DNA of 64,000 bases from Echinometra lucunter (Eukaryota > Echinodermata > Echinoidea > Camarodonta > Echinometridae): the NCBI GenBank assembly GCA_029962745.1, contig CM057152.1, positions 23,889,176-23,953,175 of the forward strand. The letters are read 5' to 3'. Below are positions 38,231 through 49,730 of the stretch, one piece after another (within the stretch, counting starts at the first letter, position 1; every line of letters begins with the position of its first letter). A program made the position numbers and the translations under genes. Under the pieces are notes generated by a model, which worked only from the letters and a program-made list of their open reading frames with translations, did not search any database and was not told the origin of the DNA.

Positions 38231-39061
38231 AAATTGACCAACCACAAGCGAGATAGCTACATTGACATAACGTAATAGATTTCAAATCGAATTGTTGACT
38301 TGAGATGAGAATATAAGGGCTTTTGAGGGTGAAACCGCTGCTTTTTCTTCATGGATTGAAATCTAGAAGTCATAAGCTTTCAGAAAATGTCAAAAAATTG
38401 GGGTGTCTCCAGCCTTTCTAAGGAGCTATGACGGAATACAAAAGGGCTTGCTTTTGTGCATTTTTGACATTATTTGCCCAAGAGACGCACTTGTGCGTTT
38501 TGAAGTTTGCCGTGCGCGCGCGACCTTAGGAAAAGTTGAAATTCATTCAAAATTGTCGGAAAGTGTCAGGAAATCTATCAGGAGTGGAAATCATGCGAAA
38601 AAACGGCATTTTTACCTTTGCTCTAGGCTGCGCGCACAAATATGGCGTGCGCGGACGCGGACGCGCGCCAAATTTTGAAATGCTTAAAATGGCCTGAAAC
38701 GTGTGCAAAATGAATTTGAAGCGATTCTGAGCAATTTTAATTTTTGCGCGCGCACCGACGCGCGGACGTACGAGTACGCGCGCGTCTGGCTATCTGAAAT
38801 GTATTGGATTAAAATTAACTTTAATCCTGCCAAACATGAATGAGAAATGACCATCCCTTATAAAGATATGACCCTAAGGTGATTTTCACAAAATGGCGCC
38901 TGGATGACGTCACGATGACCCGGTGAACATGAAAATATATGGAACGGCGAGATCTTATTACGATTGATAACTGAGCGAAATTTCATGAAATTTGAACCAG
39001 CCGATTCTGAGATTTCGAGTGCACAAGAAAGTGGGTGGAAGAAATAAAAATAAATAATAAA

Positions 39062-39180
39062 GAAAGAAAATTCTGACGAAATAAAGAGGTGATCTGTCAA
39101 AGATGACAGACCACCTAATAAAGAAAGAAAATTCTGACGAAATTAAGAGGTGATCTGTCAAAGATGACAGACCACCTAAC
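39062..39180 (+). repeat. Terminal hairpin module, two copies (unit 4)
   Basis: Two consecutive ~60-base modules, AAATTCTGACGAAAT... with arms GGTGATCTGTC and GACAGACCACC around AAAGAT. Units 2 and 3 have a single copy at the same place (about 36004-36057 and 37722-37770). Confidence 0.9.
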
Positions 39181-40856
39181 GAGATATTTGAATTCGTCAC
39201 TGGAGACGAATTAGGTGGTCTGTCAATAAGTTCTAGTAAGAGAATGTCTTTTTGGAGGACACAGACACATTAACATTAAAAAAAAAAAAAAAAAAAAAAA
39301 AACTACACCAATTATAGAAGGTGGGACTGCCCTGTAAAAACCTGTTTAGATTTTTTTCTAAAGCTATTATCGACCCGAAGACGTCATTTGACGCCCTTGC
39401 GCCTGTGTAACTTTTTGTGCAGAATTCTTTGCTCTATCAGATGAGGCCATTTTCAGCTCTGTAGCCCCTTCCAAACTGGAGATTGAGTGAAATTTAGGTA
39501 TAGACCGGAGCTCTGGACTTAAAAAAAAAAAAAAAAAAAAAATGGAATAATGCCTGGGATCTGCTCTTGTTTGCCTTGCTTTGGCTGTGCAGGATGTGAT
39601 GTCTCGGCTAGAACATATAAAAATCCTGGCGAAAATTGACCAACCACAAGCGAGATAGCTCATAGAGATAACACGTAGATTCAAAACAGAATTCTAATTT
39701 CAGGTTTTCCAGTCAAAATTTCGACATGTTTTCGACACTTGCTTAAAAAAGATATGAACGTATAAGATAGGTAATTTTATCAGCTGCAACATACTTAAAG
39801 ATGGGCGAAAATCAAGCAGAAATAAGGGAGATGTTGATCAAAGAAGACGGGAATGTAGAATCGAGAATTACGTAAAGGTCATGTCCCATAGAGAATACAC
39901 GTAAAATGAGAAAAATTGACATTGTACCTTTAATCGTGAATTTAGAGCATGATAACGTCATCAAAATGAGTAACACTGAATAAAATATTTGTAGAGAAAT
40001 GTCTCAGCTACAACATATCGAAATCTCAGCGAAAATCGATGAATAATAAGCGAGATAGTTTCGGTTAAAGGAAAAAAATATAACGTCAAAAATTAAAGAT
40101 CAAAATTTCGAGTTCACATAAGAATAGGATAACGTCATAGCATCGACAGAGTAAAAATTTGTCATGGATTCACATCTACAACTCATAAGCTTTCAGAATA
40201 TGTAAAAAAAATTGGGGGTCTCCTTGCATTCTAAGGAGCTATGACGGATTTTAAAGGGGAATGTTTTTGCGTGTTTTTACATTATTTGCACAATAGGCGC
40301 CCGCACGAATTTTGAACTTTGACGCGCGCGTGCGGCCTTATGAGGAGTTGAAATCGACTTTCAATTGATGTGAATTATCGAGAAAGGTACTCGGATCGCA
40401 AATCAAGTGAAAAAACGGTGTTTTTACGTTTTCTTTGGTGTGCGCGCGCAAATATGGCGCGCGCGGACGCGGACGCGCGCAAATTTTTGAAATGCTTAAA
40501 ATGGCCTGAAACGTGTGCAAAATGAATATGAGTCGATTCTGAGTATTTTAAATTTTTGCGCGCGCACCGACGCGTGGACGTACGCGTACGCGCGCGTCTA
40601 AATAGATGAAAATGTTTGGACTGATATGAACATTCATCATGCCAAATATGAATAAAAAATGACTTTCTGTTATGAAGATATGACCCTAAGTTGATTTTCA
40701 CAAAATGGCGCCTGGATGACGTCACGATGACCAGATGAGCATGAAAATATATGGAACGGCGAAATCTTATTAAGACTAATAACTGACGAAAATTTCATGA
40801 AATTTGACCCAGATTTCGAGTGCACAAAAATGGTGGGTTGAAGAAATAAAAATAAA

Positions 40857-41161
40857 GAAAGAAAATTCTGACGAAATTAAGAGGTGATCTGTCAAAGATG
40901 ACAGACCACCTAATAAAGAAAGAAAATTCTGACGAAATTAAGAGGTGATCTGTCAAAGATGACAGACCACCTAATAAATAAAGAAAGAAAATTCTGACGA
41001 AATTAAGAGGTGATCTGTCAAAGATGACAGACCACCTAATAAAGAAAGAAAATTCTGACGAAATTAGAAGGTGATCTGTCAAAGATGACAGACCACCTAA
41101 TAAAGAAAGAAAATTCTGACGAAATTAAGAGGTGATCTGTCAAAGATGACAGACCACCTAA
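40857..41161 (+). repeat. Terminal hairpin module, five copies (unit 5)
   Basis: Five tandem ~60-base modules of the same hairpin (starts near 40861, 40921, 40985, 41046 and 41107). Nearly identical except for a 4-base insertion and one AGAAGG variant. Each could fold as an 11-bp stem with a 6-base loop. Confidence 0.95.
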
Positions 41162-41756
41162 TTAGTACAAAATGACTTCACAAGATAATAAGCTATCATA
41201 AGCATAATTATCAGAAGGAAAAAAAAAGAAAAAAAAAAGTCTAATTTCTCATTTGTCGAAAACTCGTTATTTGTATATTACAGTTTATTCAGCATAATTT
41301 TCTACATCTATTTTAATTAGGCAGCTAACTTTAAGTTAATTTTAACAGCGGCATAAAAAAAAAACCAATCCATAAAATCCATAAAAAAATCCATAAAATT
41401 AACAGTGTGCATGTATACAAATATCAACAGAAGAAATTGGACCGGTTAATACAAAACAGAATTAAAATACAGATACATACAACATTGTACCTTTACATTG
41501 TCTCTTATTCGTGTAGCAATCGGATACGGCAAAAGGAACTGTTGTGTAACCTTTCTGTTTTTGAAATTTTGGTGCTTTTATTAAATTGTACATAAAATTA
41601 ATGGCAACAGGGAATGAAAAAGTCTAGACACAGCATTCTAAATCTCATACTTCCAATGAGCTCATTTTAAGGACTTTCTCATATGTTTTGTAATCTTATT
41701 CTAATATTTTTCATGGCATGTGTCTTGATACCTTCAGGGAGCTGAAAATTTCACTA
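41162..41756. other. AT-rich DNA, no gene seen
   Basis: AT-rich with A-runs and a short CCATAAAA direct repeat near 41370-41400. Open frames are short and featureless. Confidence 0.5.
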
Positions 41757-41841
41757 GGTTGAGTACTTGATTTGTAAACAAATTTGTTTACAAATCATGA
41801 ATTTCTCCCATTAAGCTTCTTTATTTGTTAAGTACTCAAGT
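41757..41841. repeat. Nested inverted repeat with a perfect 28-bp palindrome
   Basis: 41769-41796 is a perfect palindrome centred on AAATTT with GTAAACAAA/TTTGTTTAC arms. An outer pair, TTGAGTACTT at about 41758 and AAGTACTCAA at about 41830, is also inverted. Probably a small foldback element or a cruciform-prone site. Confidence 0.75.
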
Positions 41842-41860
41842 TGCCAATGAAGACGAAAGC

Positions 41861-42444
41861 TTAAAGGGGAATGCAACCCTGACATCAGTGTGCTTCCAGT
41901 GAATGAAGAAGAACAAGAAGAGTAAACAGTGAAAGTTTGAGGAAAATCGGACAATCTGTTCAAGAGTTATGAACTTTGAAAGTTTAAGTAAATCCTTATT
42001 ATGGGGATCCTTGACATTGGCAACTTTGCCAGCATCCGTGATGTCATCGTGGACAACTCTCCATTCATTTTGCACACAGAATTTAACATTTTTTGTATTC
42101 AAGGAAAAAAAAATATTTTGATTTATTGTTTGAGTATGACATGGCTATATCAATTCTGCCAGCATTTTGGGAATAATTATGATGATTCCTGACTTGAAAT
42201 TTCATAAAAATCAATTTTTTGGAAAAATTATGTACAAAATAAATTGAGAGTTGTCCATGATGACATCACATATGCTGGCAAAGTTGCCAACTCAAGGATC
42301 TCATAATAGGGATTTATTGAAACTTTCAAAATTCATAACTCTTGAACAGATTGTCCAATTTTACTCAAACTTTCACTGTTTACTCTTCTTGATCATCTTT
42401 ATTCAATAAGAGCACACTGATGCCTGGCTTGCATTCTCCTTTAA
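41861..42444. mobile_element. Foldback MITE with TTAA ends
   Basis: Arms of about 215 bases (41861-42076 and 42230-42444) are inverted and imperfect copies around a ~150-base loop. Both ends read TTAAAGGRGAATGCAA towards the inside. A TTAA terminus or target duplication points to piggyBac- or Kolobok-type mobilisation; the superfamily is inference. Frames inside the arms (41836-42102 and 42001-42192) are chance frames. Confidence 0.85.
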
Positions 42445-42469
42445 TCCTCAAAGAAAGGATGAATATATC

Positions 42470-43406
42470 AATAATTTCCCATTGTTAGTCCCATTTCATC
42501 CAATAATTGATAAAAGAATGAGGACGTTGCTCGAAATATTCAGTGAGGAACAAAATTTTAGTCAATTACGAAACATGTATATCAAAAGAATTCAGGGAAT
42601 TTTATAAAGTAAATCAAATAATCGAGATTTCAGTAAAACTTTTACTTACCGACTGCAAATGAAAATCATGTTTGGGAGAAAAGAGATAAATAGAGATATC
42701 ATAGTAGATTCAAAACACTTCATTCTCTCTCCTTTTTCCCCACTGATAGAGCTTCCATTTGAGGTACTTCAATGACTGTTAGATTTTTCCAAAGAGATAT
42801 CAGATCTTATCCAAATATTACATCTCAGATGAATTTGTGTATTTCATTTAGGATGTCAAATCAGGATGATTTCAATTAGATAGAAATATACTACTGAAAC
42901 AAATTTTCTAGCATTTACAAGAGTATCCTAGGGAAGGCTTCAACATTTACAAGGACTAAAAGCAAACACTTTCTTTTTGGCCATTAAAAGACCCATCTGA
43001 TTAAACAACTGATATATGAATTGACTGTATGTGTAGTTCAAATTATTCAATAGGGAATATTTTATTCAAACACTACATCTAACAAAGAATGAAGGGAACT
43101 TATAAATCATGTCAGGTAATCAAGATTTCAGTGAAATTGCTATTAGATGATCGTTAATGTTGAACATGAATAGGTATTAAGAGATAAATGACAAAATATG
43201 CAAATAGATGAGATCTTTTCTCTTTCATTCATCCTCTTTTCTCTTAGGTAAGGCTTCAGCTAAGGCATGTTTTTCTTATTTCCAAGATTTTACTAGAGCC
43301 TGCTTTCTTTCTATGATGAAGAAGAGAACTTTTCTGCCATACTCCAAGTGAACAAAGCTAACTTATGGATCAGATGATACATTAATGACTGTTTTTATCA
43401 TTTTAA
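42470..43406 (+). repeat. Satellite fragment D
   Basis: A little under one forward monomer, starting at AATTTCCCATTGTTAGTCCC and ending at GACTGTTTTTATC. Same phase order as the main array but diverged. It directly follows the TTAA MITE. Confidence 0.9.
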
Positions 43407-45178
43407 AGGTGAAATTCAAAGAAAATCACGGAATAGGGTTGATTATATATGGATGGAAACGGGGAAGGCTGTAGAAGACAGTGGTATTCATTATTGCTCC
43501 TGTAAATTCCAAGAAATTATCTAAAAATAAATTTTCCAAAAACGCCCCTCTGATTCTCAAAACCCGGAAGTGGCTGCGAGCGAAACGGGTCCCCAATAAT
43601 GACGTAGGCACATGGCCGATCTGCGGCGAGCTAGCACTTGCACATAATAAAACATTGTGCATTGAGATGATCGCATGCAATTTTGATGGATTTTAGATGT
43701 TGTTATTAAGACGCGAGGCGAAATTGCAGCGGCTTAATATTTACATTACCTCACTGACAAGTCGATTTTCTTTTCTTTTTTGGTCAAAGCAGAATTTAAA
43801 GTAGGAAAGAAATTTAAAGCAACAAAGAAAACCAAGCCCGGTCAGGATGCAAACGTCAAACTACATCCCAAAACGACGTTGAATCAAATTCTGAGAGACA
43901 GAACTGATTAAGAGACCCGCTCGTCAAATCATGATTGTATGTAAAAGTTACCTAGATAATATTGTTGTCTAAGGAAAATTGATGCTTCTTGTAGAAACTA
44001 TCTTGATCTACAACATTCCTCTTTACTAAAATCTCTTTTTTATTATGATAGGAATGGCTAGCTAGCGTACAGAGACTGGACGTCACCACTGATCTCAGAT
44101 AGTGTAGAGCGGGGGTGTAGAGATGAACATCATATACATGTATTGCATTATAGCATAGCTTCAAGTCTTTATCAAGGGTTTTTGCCTGTAATACTCTGAT
44201 TGAACTTGATTTCGATAAGGAATTTCATTCGAAAAATATTTTTCAAGGAATTTATTTGTTAGTGCAGGTTATGATGATTTTCAAGCAAATAAACAGTGAA
44301 AATAACCCAGATTTGAGCTAAGACTATCACCAAAGGCCTAATTGAATTACAAGCCAAATTACTCTCACCTTCGCCTCACCAACTTCACCTCACCTACCTA
44401 CTACATACAAACAATTGACTACTGAAATGCTGAGTATGGAAAAGTTAACTTGAGCTTATAAGCACATGTAAATATAAATTAGCTACTTAATTGAAGAGAA
44501 AAAAACCCAACAAATTATCAGTAAGGTGATTACCGTTTCTATATTTTCTTTAGAGAAGTTCAAACTATTCACCAAGAAAACAATTTTAAATTCAAGAAAA
44601 CAAAGTATTCAGTCTATCCCTCCGTCTTTCGTGAATTATAACACCCCTAAAATTAAAACGGTATGCCCCACAATGGTTACACAGCATCACAAGGGAGACT
44701 GTTCTATTATATTATGGGATTTTTTTTCCTTTCTAATTGCAAAAAGTCATCGTTAATTTGTAGAATTTCTCCGACATTATGATATGAATAATGTTAAACA
44801 GAATGGTTGAAACATACTATGAAAACATTCACAGAATGATGAATTCATCCAAACAATGCAGAAACATCGTTTTTAATCACTCGCTCGGACATGACACATC
44901 ACATTCACCACATTCACAACACACCACATCACAGGCTATTGTCCATGTGATGACGTCACGGATCTCGCATCGAGTTGGGCAACGTATGCACAGGCAACAT
45001 TGGGGGTCCGTTTTATCGATTTGTGACAGGCAACATTTGTTTCCCATTTACTTTTCAAAAGTTTCAATCGGTTTCATAGTGATTTGTGCACCATAAACTT
45101 TATTTTGATACGAAATTCGAGCATATTTAAAACCTATGAATAGCAACTTTAATTTTTCAGTGATATGCAAAATCTCGT
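43407..45178. other. Unassigned DNA between satellite and minisatellite
   Basis: Mixed-composition sequence of about 1.8 kb. Short open frames (for example 43426-43680, 44526-44756, 44791-45096) lack motifs and codon-bias signal. CACA-rich repeats occur near 44895-44935. Just before the minisatellite, 45151-45181 (AATTTTTCAGTGATATGCAAAATCTCGTAT) resembles the satellite motif TTTTTCAGCGATATACAAAATC, so the insertion may have split a monomer here. Confidence 0.4.
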
Positions 45179-45425
45179 ATCAGGACAACTCCCCCGGAGG
45201 ACAACTCCCCCGGGGACGACTCCCACCTGACAACTCCCCCGGAGGACAACTCCCCCGGAGGACAGCTCCCCGGGAGGACAACTTCCCCGCAGGACGGGTT
45301 CCCCGCAGGACATCTCCCCCGGAGGACAACTCCCCCTGAGGACAACTCCCCCTGAGGACAACTCCCCCGCAGGACAACTCCCCCGCAGGACAACTCCCCC
45401 GGAGGACATCTCCCCCCCCCCCCTT
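45179..45425. repeat. 16-bp minisatellite (GGAGGACAACTCCCCC)n
   Basis: About 15 units of GGAGGACAACTCCCCC with variants (GCAGGACAAC, CTGAGGACAAC, GGACATCTC), ending in a C-run. Because the unit lacks stop codons and 16 is not a multiple of three, long frames with a repeated Gly-Ser-Cys-Pro peptide appear in all minus-strand frames. These are artefacts of the repeat. Confidence 0.95.
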
Positions 45426-45587
45426 TAAGGACAAAATTACGCATGAAATTTTGTTTTTATGACAACGCTTTGCTCGTGAGGAACTGTAAAATATTTTTTT
45501 TTTTTTTTTTTATAAGTCAAACTTAAGTAATCAATCCAGTATTTTTTGTTTTTATTACAACTCTCCCGGAGAGAACAGCTCCTCGGG

Positions 45588-47326
45588 GATGACAAACGGG
45601 GATGGGCGAGGGGTAGAGGGTTGTTATTCGTTTAAAAAGATATACGATAATTTGTCGCTCTGATTGCTAACTTTTTTGAAAAATATCTACCCTTTTGCTC
45701 CCATTTTTGCACCAAAGTACACATTCAAGAAAATAAAAACTATAGTAATGGGTACGCTTTTCCAGGGCGCTTTTCCGCCCAAGGGTGTTGGGTTTGACAG
45801 CTTCAGCGGCACACTCCCATCGGAACCAAATCTGATCATGAGAAGAGAGAAAAGAAAGGAATAAAATGAAGAAAGGAAAGTGAGGAACCTAAGTAGGAAG
45901 CTACAAAAGTAGAGAATGGTGTATCTAGTCGTAGTCTTCAGGAAAAGGGGGAGATGGGCCACAATCAAGCTTAAGAACAGAAGTCACTTCGCTCGATCAG
46001 CAGCCGTGATTGGGTCCCGTTCCTTCTTTTTTTCTTATATCTAAATGCACAATTTTCAGGCAAGATATCATATAAGAATCTTACTTTTTCAAACTTTTGC
46101 ACCCACTCCAATGTATGTTTGTTTTGTTAATGTATGTTTGTTTTGTGTGATTGTTGTTTTCCATTTTCAAACTAATACAACTGATATTGTATAAAACACA
46201 TTTGTTAATAAGTTTTACTAGTAAGCCAAAGTTTCACCAATTGAAAGTAGTTGCAATGGTCATATCATGTTTGATGTTTGTTTATTTTTGTAAGCAAACA
46301 TTATGGAATCAAATGTTATCTGACAAACAAGGACTGGATTAGTGTAATTTTTAATGAGTAAACTAAAGTTTTCTCCAAGCTTTATGACTGAAAGATTTCT
46401 TTAGGCACTGTTAGGCTGTATATAACAAAGAAAAAAATAATAACAAATACATAAAACCTCTAGGTTTCATGTCAGCTGAATGTAGATATTCTAAGTAAGA
46501 AAAAATGATTAAGTTCATCAGCGAATTTAAATACCAAAGCTCAATTTGTGTCCAAATTTGTCAAATCATAAGAATCTAACGATGACTTTTCCTTTTTTGT
46601 TTATCTTCTACTCTTGAATGAGGTACTTTATTATTAATGTTTTCATGTGGTTTCACAGAAAGAATGATACTCGCACATGCTCGCTGGACGCTAAATACGT
46701 AGAAGCACAAGTCCTTTAACAAAAATGAAATTAAGAATACATGCATTCAATATAAAATTCTGTTAAGGTTCTATTTTCATTTATAGTCAGTGAGTTTAAC
46801 AAGGGGCGGGATACCGGATCTCGGGGGGGGGGGGGGGGGAGGTAGTTGACCCCTCATCTAAAAAGTAAGATTTTTGATTTGATATCTTGTCTAAAATTGT
46901 GCATTTAGGAAAAAAAAAAGAACGGGACCCAATCACAGCTGCTGATCGAGCGAAGTGACTTCTGTTCTTAAGCTTGATTGTGGCACATCTCCCCCTTTTC
47001 CTGAAGACTACGACTAGATACACCATTCTCTACTTTTGTAGCTTCCTACTTAGGTTCCTCACTTTCCTTTCTTCATTTTATTCCTTTCTTTTCTTTCTTC
47101 TGATGATCAAATTTGGTTCCGATGGGAGTGTGCCGCTGACGCTGCCAAACCCAACACCCTTAGGTGGAAAAGCGTACCCATTACTAGAGTTTTTATTTTC
47201 TTTTGCTCGATAAAATGGAAGCAAAAGGTTGGAAATTTTCAAAAAGGTTAGCAATTAGAGCGACAAATTACTGTATAGCTTATTAAACTAGTAACAACCT
47301 TCTACCCCTCCCCAATCCCCGTTTGA
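45588..47326. mobile_element. 1.74-kb foldback element with ~490-bp inverted arms
   Basis: Left arm about 45588-46090 and right arm about 46855-47326 are inverted copies with scattered substitutions and small indels (shared blocks include GAGGAACCTAAGTAGGAAGC and TAATTTGTCGCTCTRATTGC). The ~760-base spacer has no domain. The right arm ends with AATCCCCGTTT immediately before satellite sequence. A 17-G run (46823-46839) lies just inside the right arm. Repeated short frames in the two arms are mirror copies. Long TIRs without a transposase suggest a foldback-type non-autonomous element. Confidence 0.85.
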
Positions 47327-49730
47327 GTATGCTGGGGAAGGCTTCAAAATTTGCAATGACTCAATGCAAACACTTTCTTCTTGGCCACTGAAAGACACAT
47401 CTGATCAAACAATTGATATATGAATTGACTGTATGTGTAGTTCAAATTATTAAATGGGGAATATTTTATTCAAACACTACATCTAAAAAAGAATGAAGGG
47501 AACTTTTATATCATATCAGGTAATCATGATTTTGGCGAAATTGCTATTAGAGAACCATGAACGGTGACTATGAATAGCTAAAAAAAAAAGATTATTGGCA
47601 AAGTATTCAAATGGATAAAATTCTTTCTCTTTCTTCTTCCTCTTTTCACTTAGATGAGGTTTGAGTTAAGGCAGTTTTTTCTATTTCCAAGATTTCACTA
47701 AAGCCTAATTTTCCTATGATGGAGAAGAGAACTTTCACTCCATACACCAAGCTAACAAAGCTAAGTTATGAAACAGATGAAACATGAATGACTGTTTTTA
47801 TCTTTTTAATTTTTCAGTGATATAAAAAATCTTATCCAAAATCATACCTGAAAAGAAGGTGTGTATTTCATCCAGCAGGTAAAATAAATCATGATTTGAC
47901 TCATATAAAAATAAATGATTAGATAAATTTTCTTCCATTGGCAGGATCACACCAGATGGCTTCAACATTAACAATCAATAATTTTAAACAAATCCCAATT
48001 TCCCATTGTTAGTCCCATTTCATCCAATATTTGATAAAAGAATGAGGACGTTGCTCGAAGTATTCAGTGAGGAACAAAATTTTAGTCAATTACTATACAT
48101 GTACATCAAAAGAATTTAGGGAATTTTTAAAGCAAATCAAATAATCAAGATTTCAGTAAAACTGCTACTTGCTTCCTGTGAATGTAGATGTTTGGGAGAA
48201 AAGAGATAAATACAGATATCATAGTAGATTAAAAACACTTCATTCTCTCTCCTTTTTTCTCCACTGATAAAGATTCCACTGAGGTACTTCAATGACTGTT
48301 AGATTTTTCCAAAGAGATATCAAATCTTATCCAAATATTACATCTCAGAAGAATTTGTTTATATCTTTTAGCACGTCCAAACAGCATGATTTCAATTAGA
48401 TAGAAATATACTACTGAGACAAATTTTCTAGCATTTACAAGAGTATGCTGGGGAAGGCTTCAACATTTACAAGGACTAAAAGGAAACACTTCCTTCTTGA
48501 CCATTAAAAGACCAATCTGATCAAACAACTGACATATGAATTGACTGTATGTGTAGTTCAAATTATTCAATGGGGAATATTTTATTCAAACACTACATCT
48601 AACAAAGAATGAAGAGCACTTATAAATCATGTCAGGTAATCAAGATTTCAGTGAAATTGGTATTAGATGATCGTAAATGTTGAACATGAATAGCTATAAA
48701 GAGATAAATGACAAAATATGCAAATAGATGAAATCTTTTCTCTTTCTTTCATTCTCTTTTCTCTTAGATAAGACTTCAGCTAAGGCATTTTTTCTTATTT
48801 CCAAGATTTTACTAGAGCCTACTTATTTCCTATGATGAAGAAGAGAACTTTTCTGCCATACCCCAAGTGAACAGAGCTAACTTATGGATCAGATGATACA
48901 TTAATGACTGTTTTTACCTTATATTTTAATTTTTCAGTGATATACAAAATCTCATTGAAGTATTATACCTGCAAAGAATAGTGTATTTCATCTAGCACGT
49001 AAAATAATGATTTCACTCAGATGAAAATAAAAGACTAGATAAATTTTCTTCCATTGGCAAGATTACACCAGAGACTGGTTCAACATTAACAACTAATTAA
49101 AAACAAATCCCAATTTCCCATTGTTAATCTAATTTCATCCAGTAACTGATAAAAGAATGACAACAAATTGCTTGAAATATTCAGTGAGGAGCAAAAGTTT
49201 AGTCAATTACTATATATCCAAAGAATTTAGGACATTTTTAAAGCAAGTCAAATAATCAAGATTTCAGTAAAACTGCTACTCACCGACTGCAAATGTAGGT
49301 CGTGTTTGGGAGAAAAGAGATAAAGACAAATATAATAATAGATTAAAACACTCAATTCTCTCTCATTTTTTTACCCCCAACCAATCTGGTCAAATAACTG
49401 ATATATGAATTGATTGTATGTGTAGTTCAAATTATTCAATGAGGAATATTTTGTTCAAACACTACATCTAAAAAGAATGAAGTAAATTCTTAAATCATGT
49501 AAGGCAATCAAGATTTCAGTGAAATTGTTAGAGAAACGTGAATGTTGATCATGAATATTTAAAAAGAGATAAATGACAAAATATTCAAATGGATAAAAAA
49601 TCCTTCTTTTTTTTCTTCCACTTTTCACTTAGATAAGGCTTCAGCTAAGGCAGTTTTTTCCTATTTCCAAGATTTCACTAGAGCCTTCTTTTTCCTATGA
49701 TGGAGAAGAGAACTTTCTCGCCATACACCA
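47327..49730 (+). repeat. Satellite fragment E
   Basis: Just over two forward monomers, beginning at GAGTATGCTGGGGAAGGC and broken off at CCATACACCA. Diverged, with a deletion near 49379 where CCAACCAATCTGG joins distant parts of the monomer. Confidence 0.95.

Larger units (their letters stand above)
32719..41161 (+). mobile_element. Tandem array of five non-autonomous elements with inverted termini
   Basis: Units start at about 32719, 34369, 36060, 37777 and 39184. Each start is GAATTAGGTGGTCTGTC preceded by a palindrome-like cap (AATTCGTCACGTGACGAATT at 32726-32745 in unit 1). Units 2-5 end in GACAGACCACCTAA preceded by GGTGATCTGTC, so the end is both an inverted copy of the start and a hairpin. 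Internal sequence is shared, CG-rich in part and without a transposase. Units 1-3 share one left half, units 4 and 5 another. Tandem head-to-tail copies, a 3' hairpin and a CTAA end recall Helitron/Helentron-derived elements; a foldback DNA transposon is the alternative. Family assignment is inference. Confidence 0.65.

Noticed and set aside
33905..40725. Minus-strand frames of 60-116 codons in the five-unit array
   Set aside because: They follow repeat copies, include the CG blocks read as Arg/Ala-rich protein, and are broken differently in each unit.
40857..41161. CRISPR-like regular repeats
   Set aside because: There are no unique spacers: the 60-base module is contiguous and repeated whole, in a eukaryotic transposon context.
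45687..47213. Similar membrane-like peptides at 45687-45968 and 46974-47213
   Set aside because: They are mirror copies in the inverted arms of the foldback element; the hydrophobic run comes from TTC-rich sequence.
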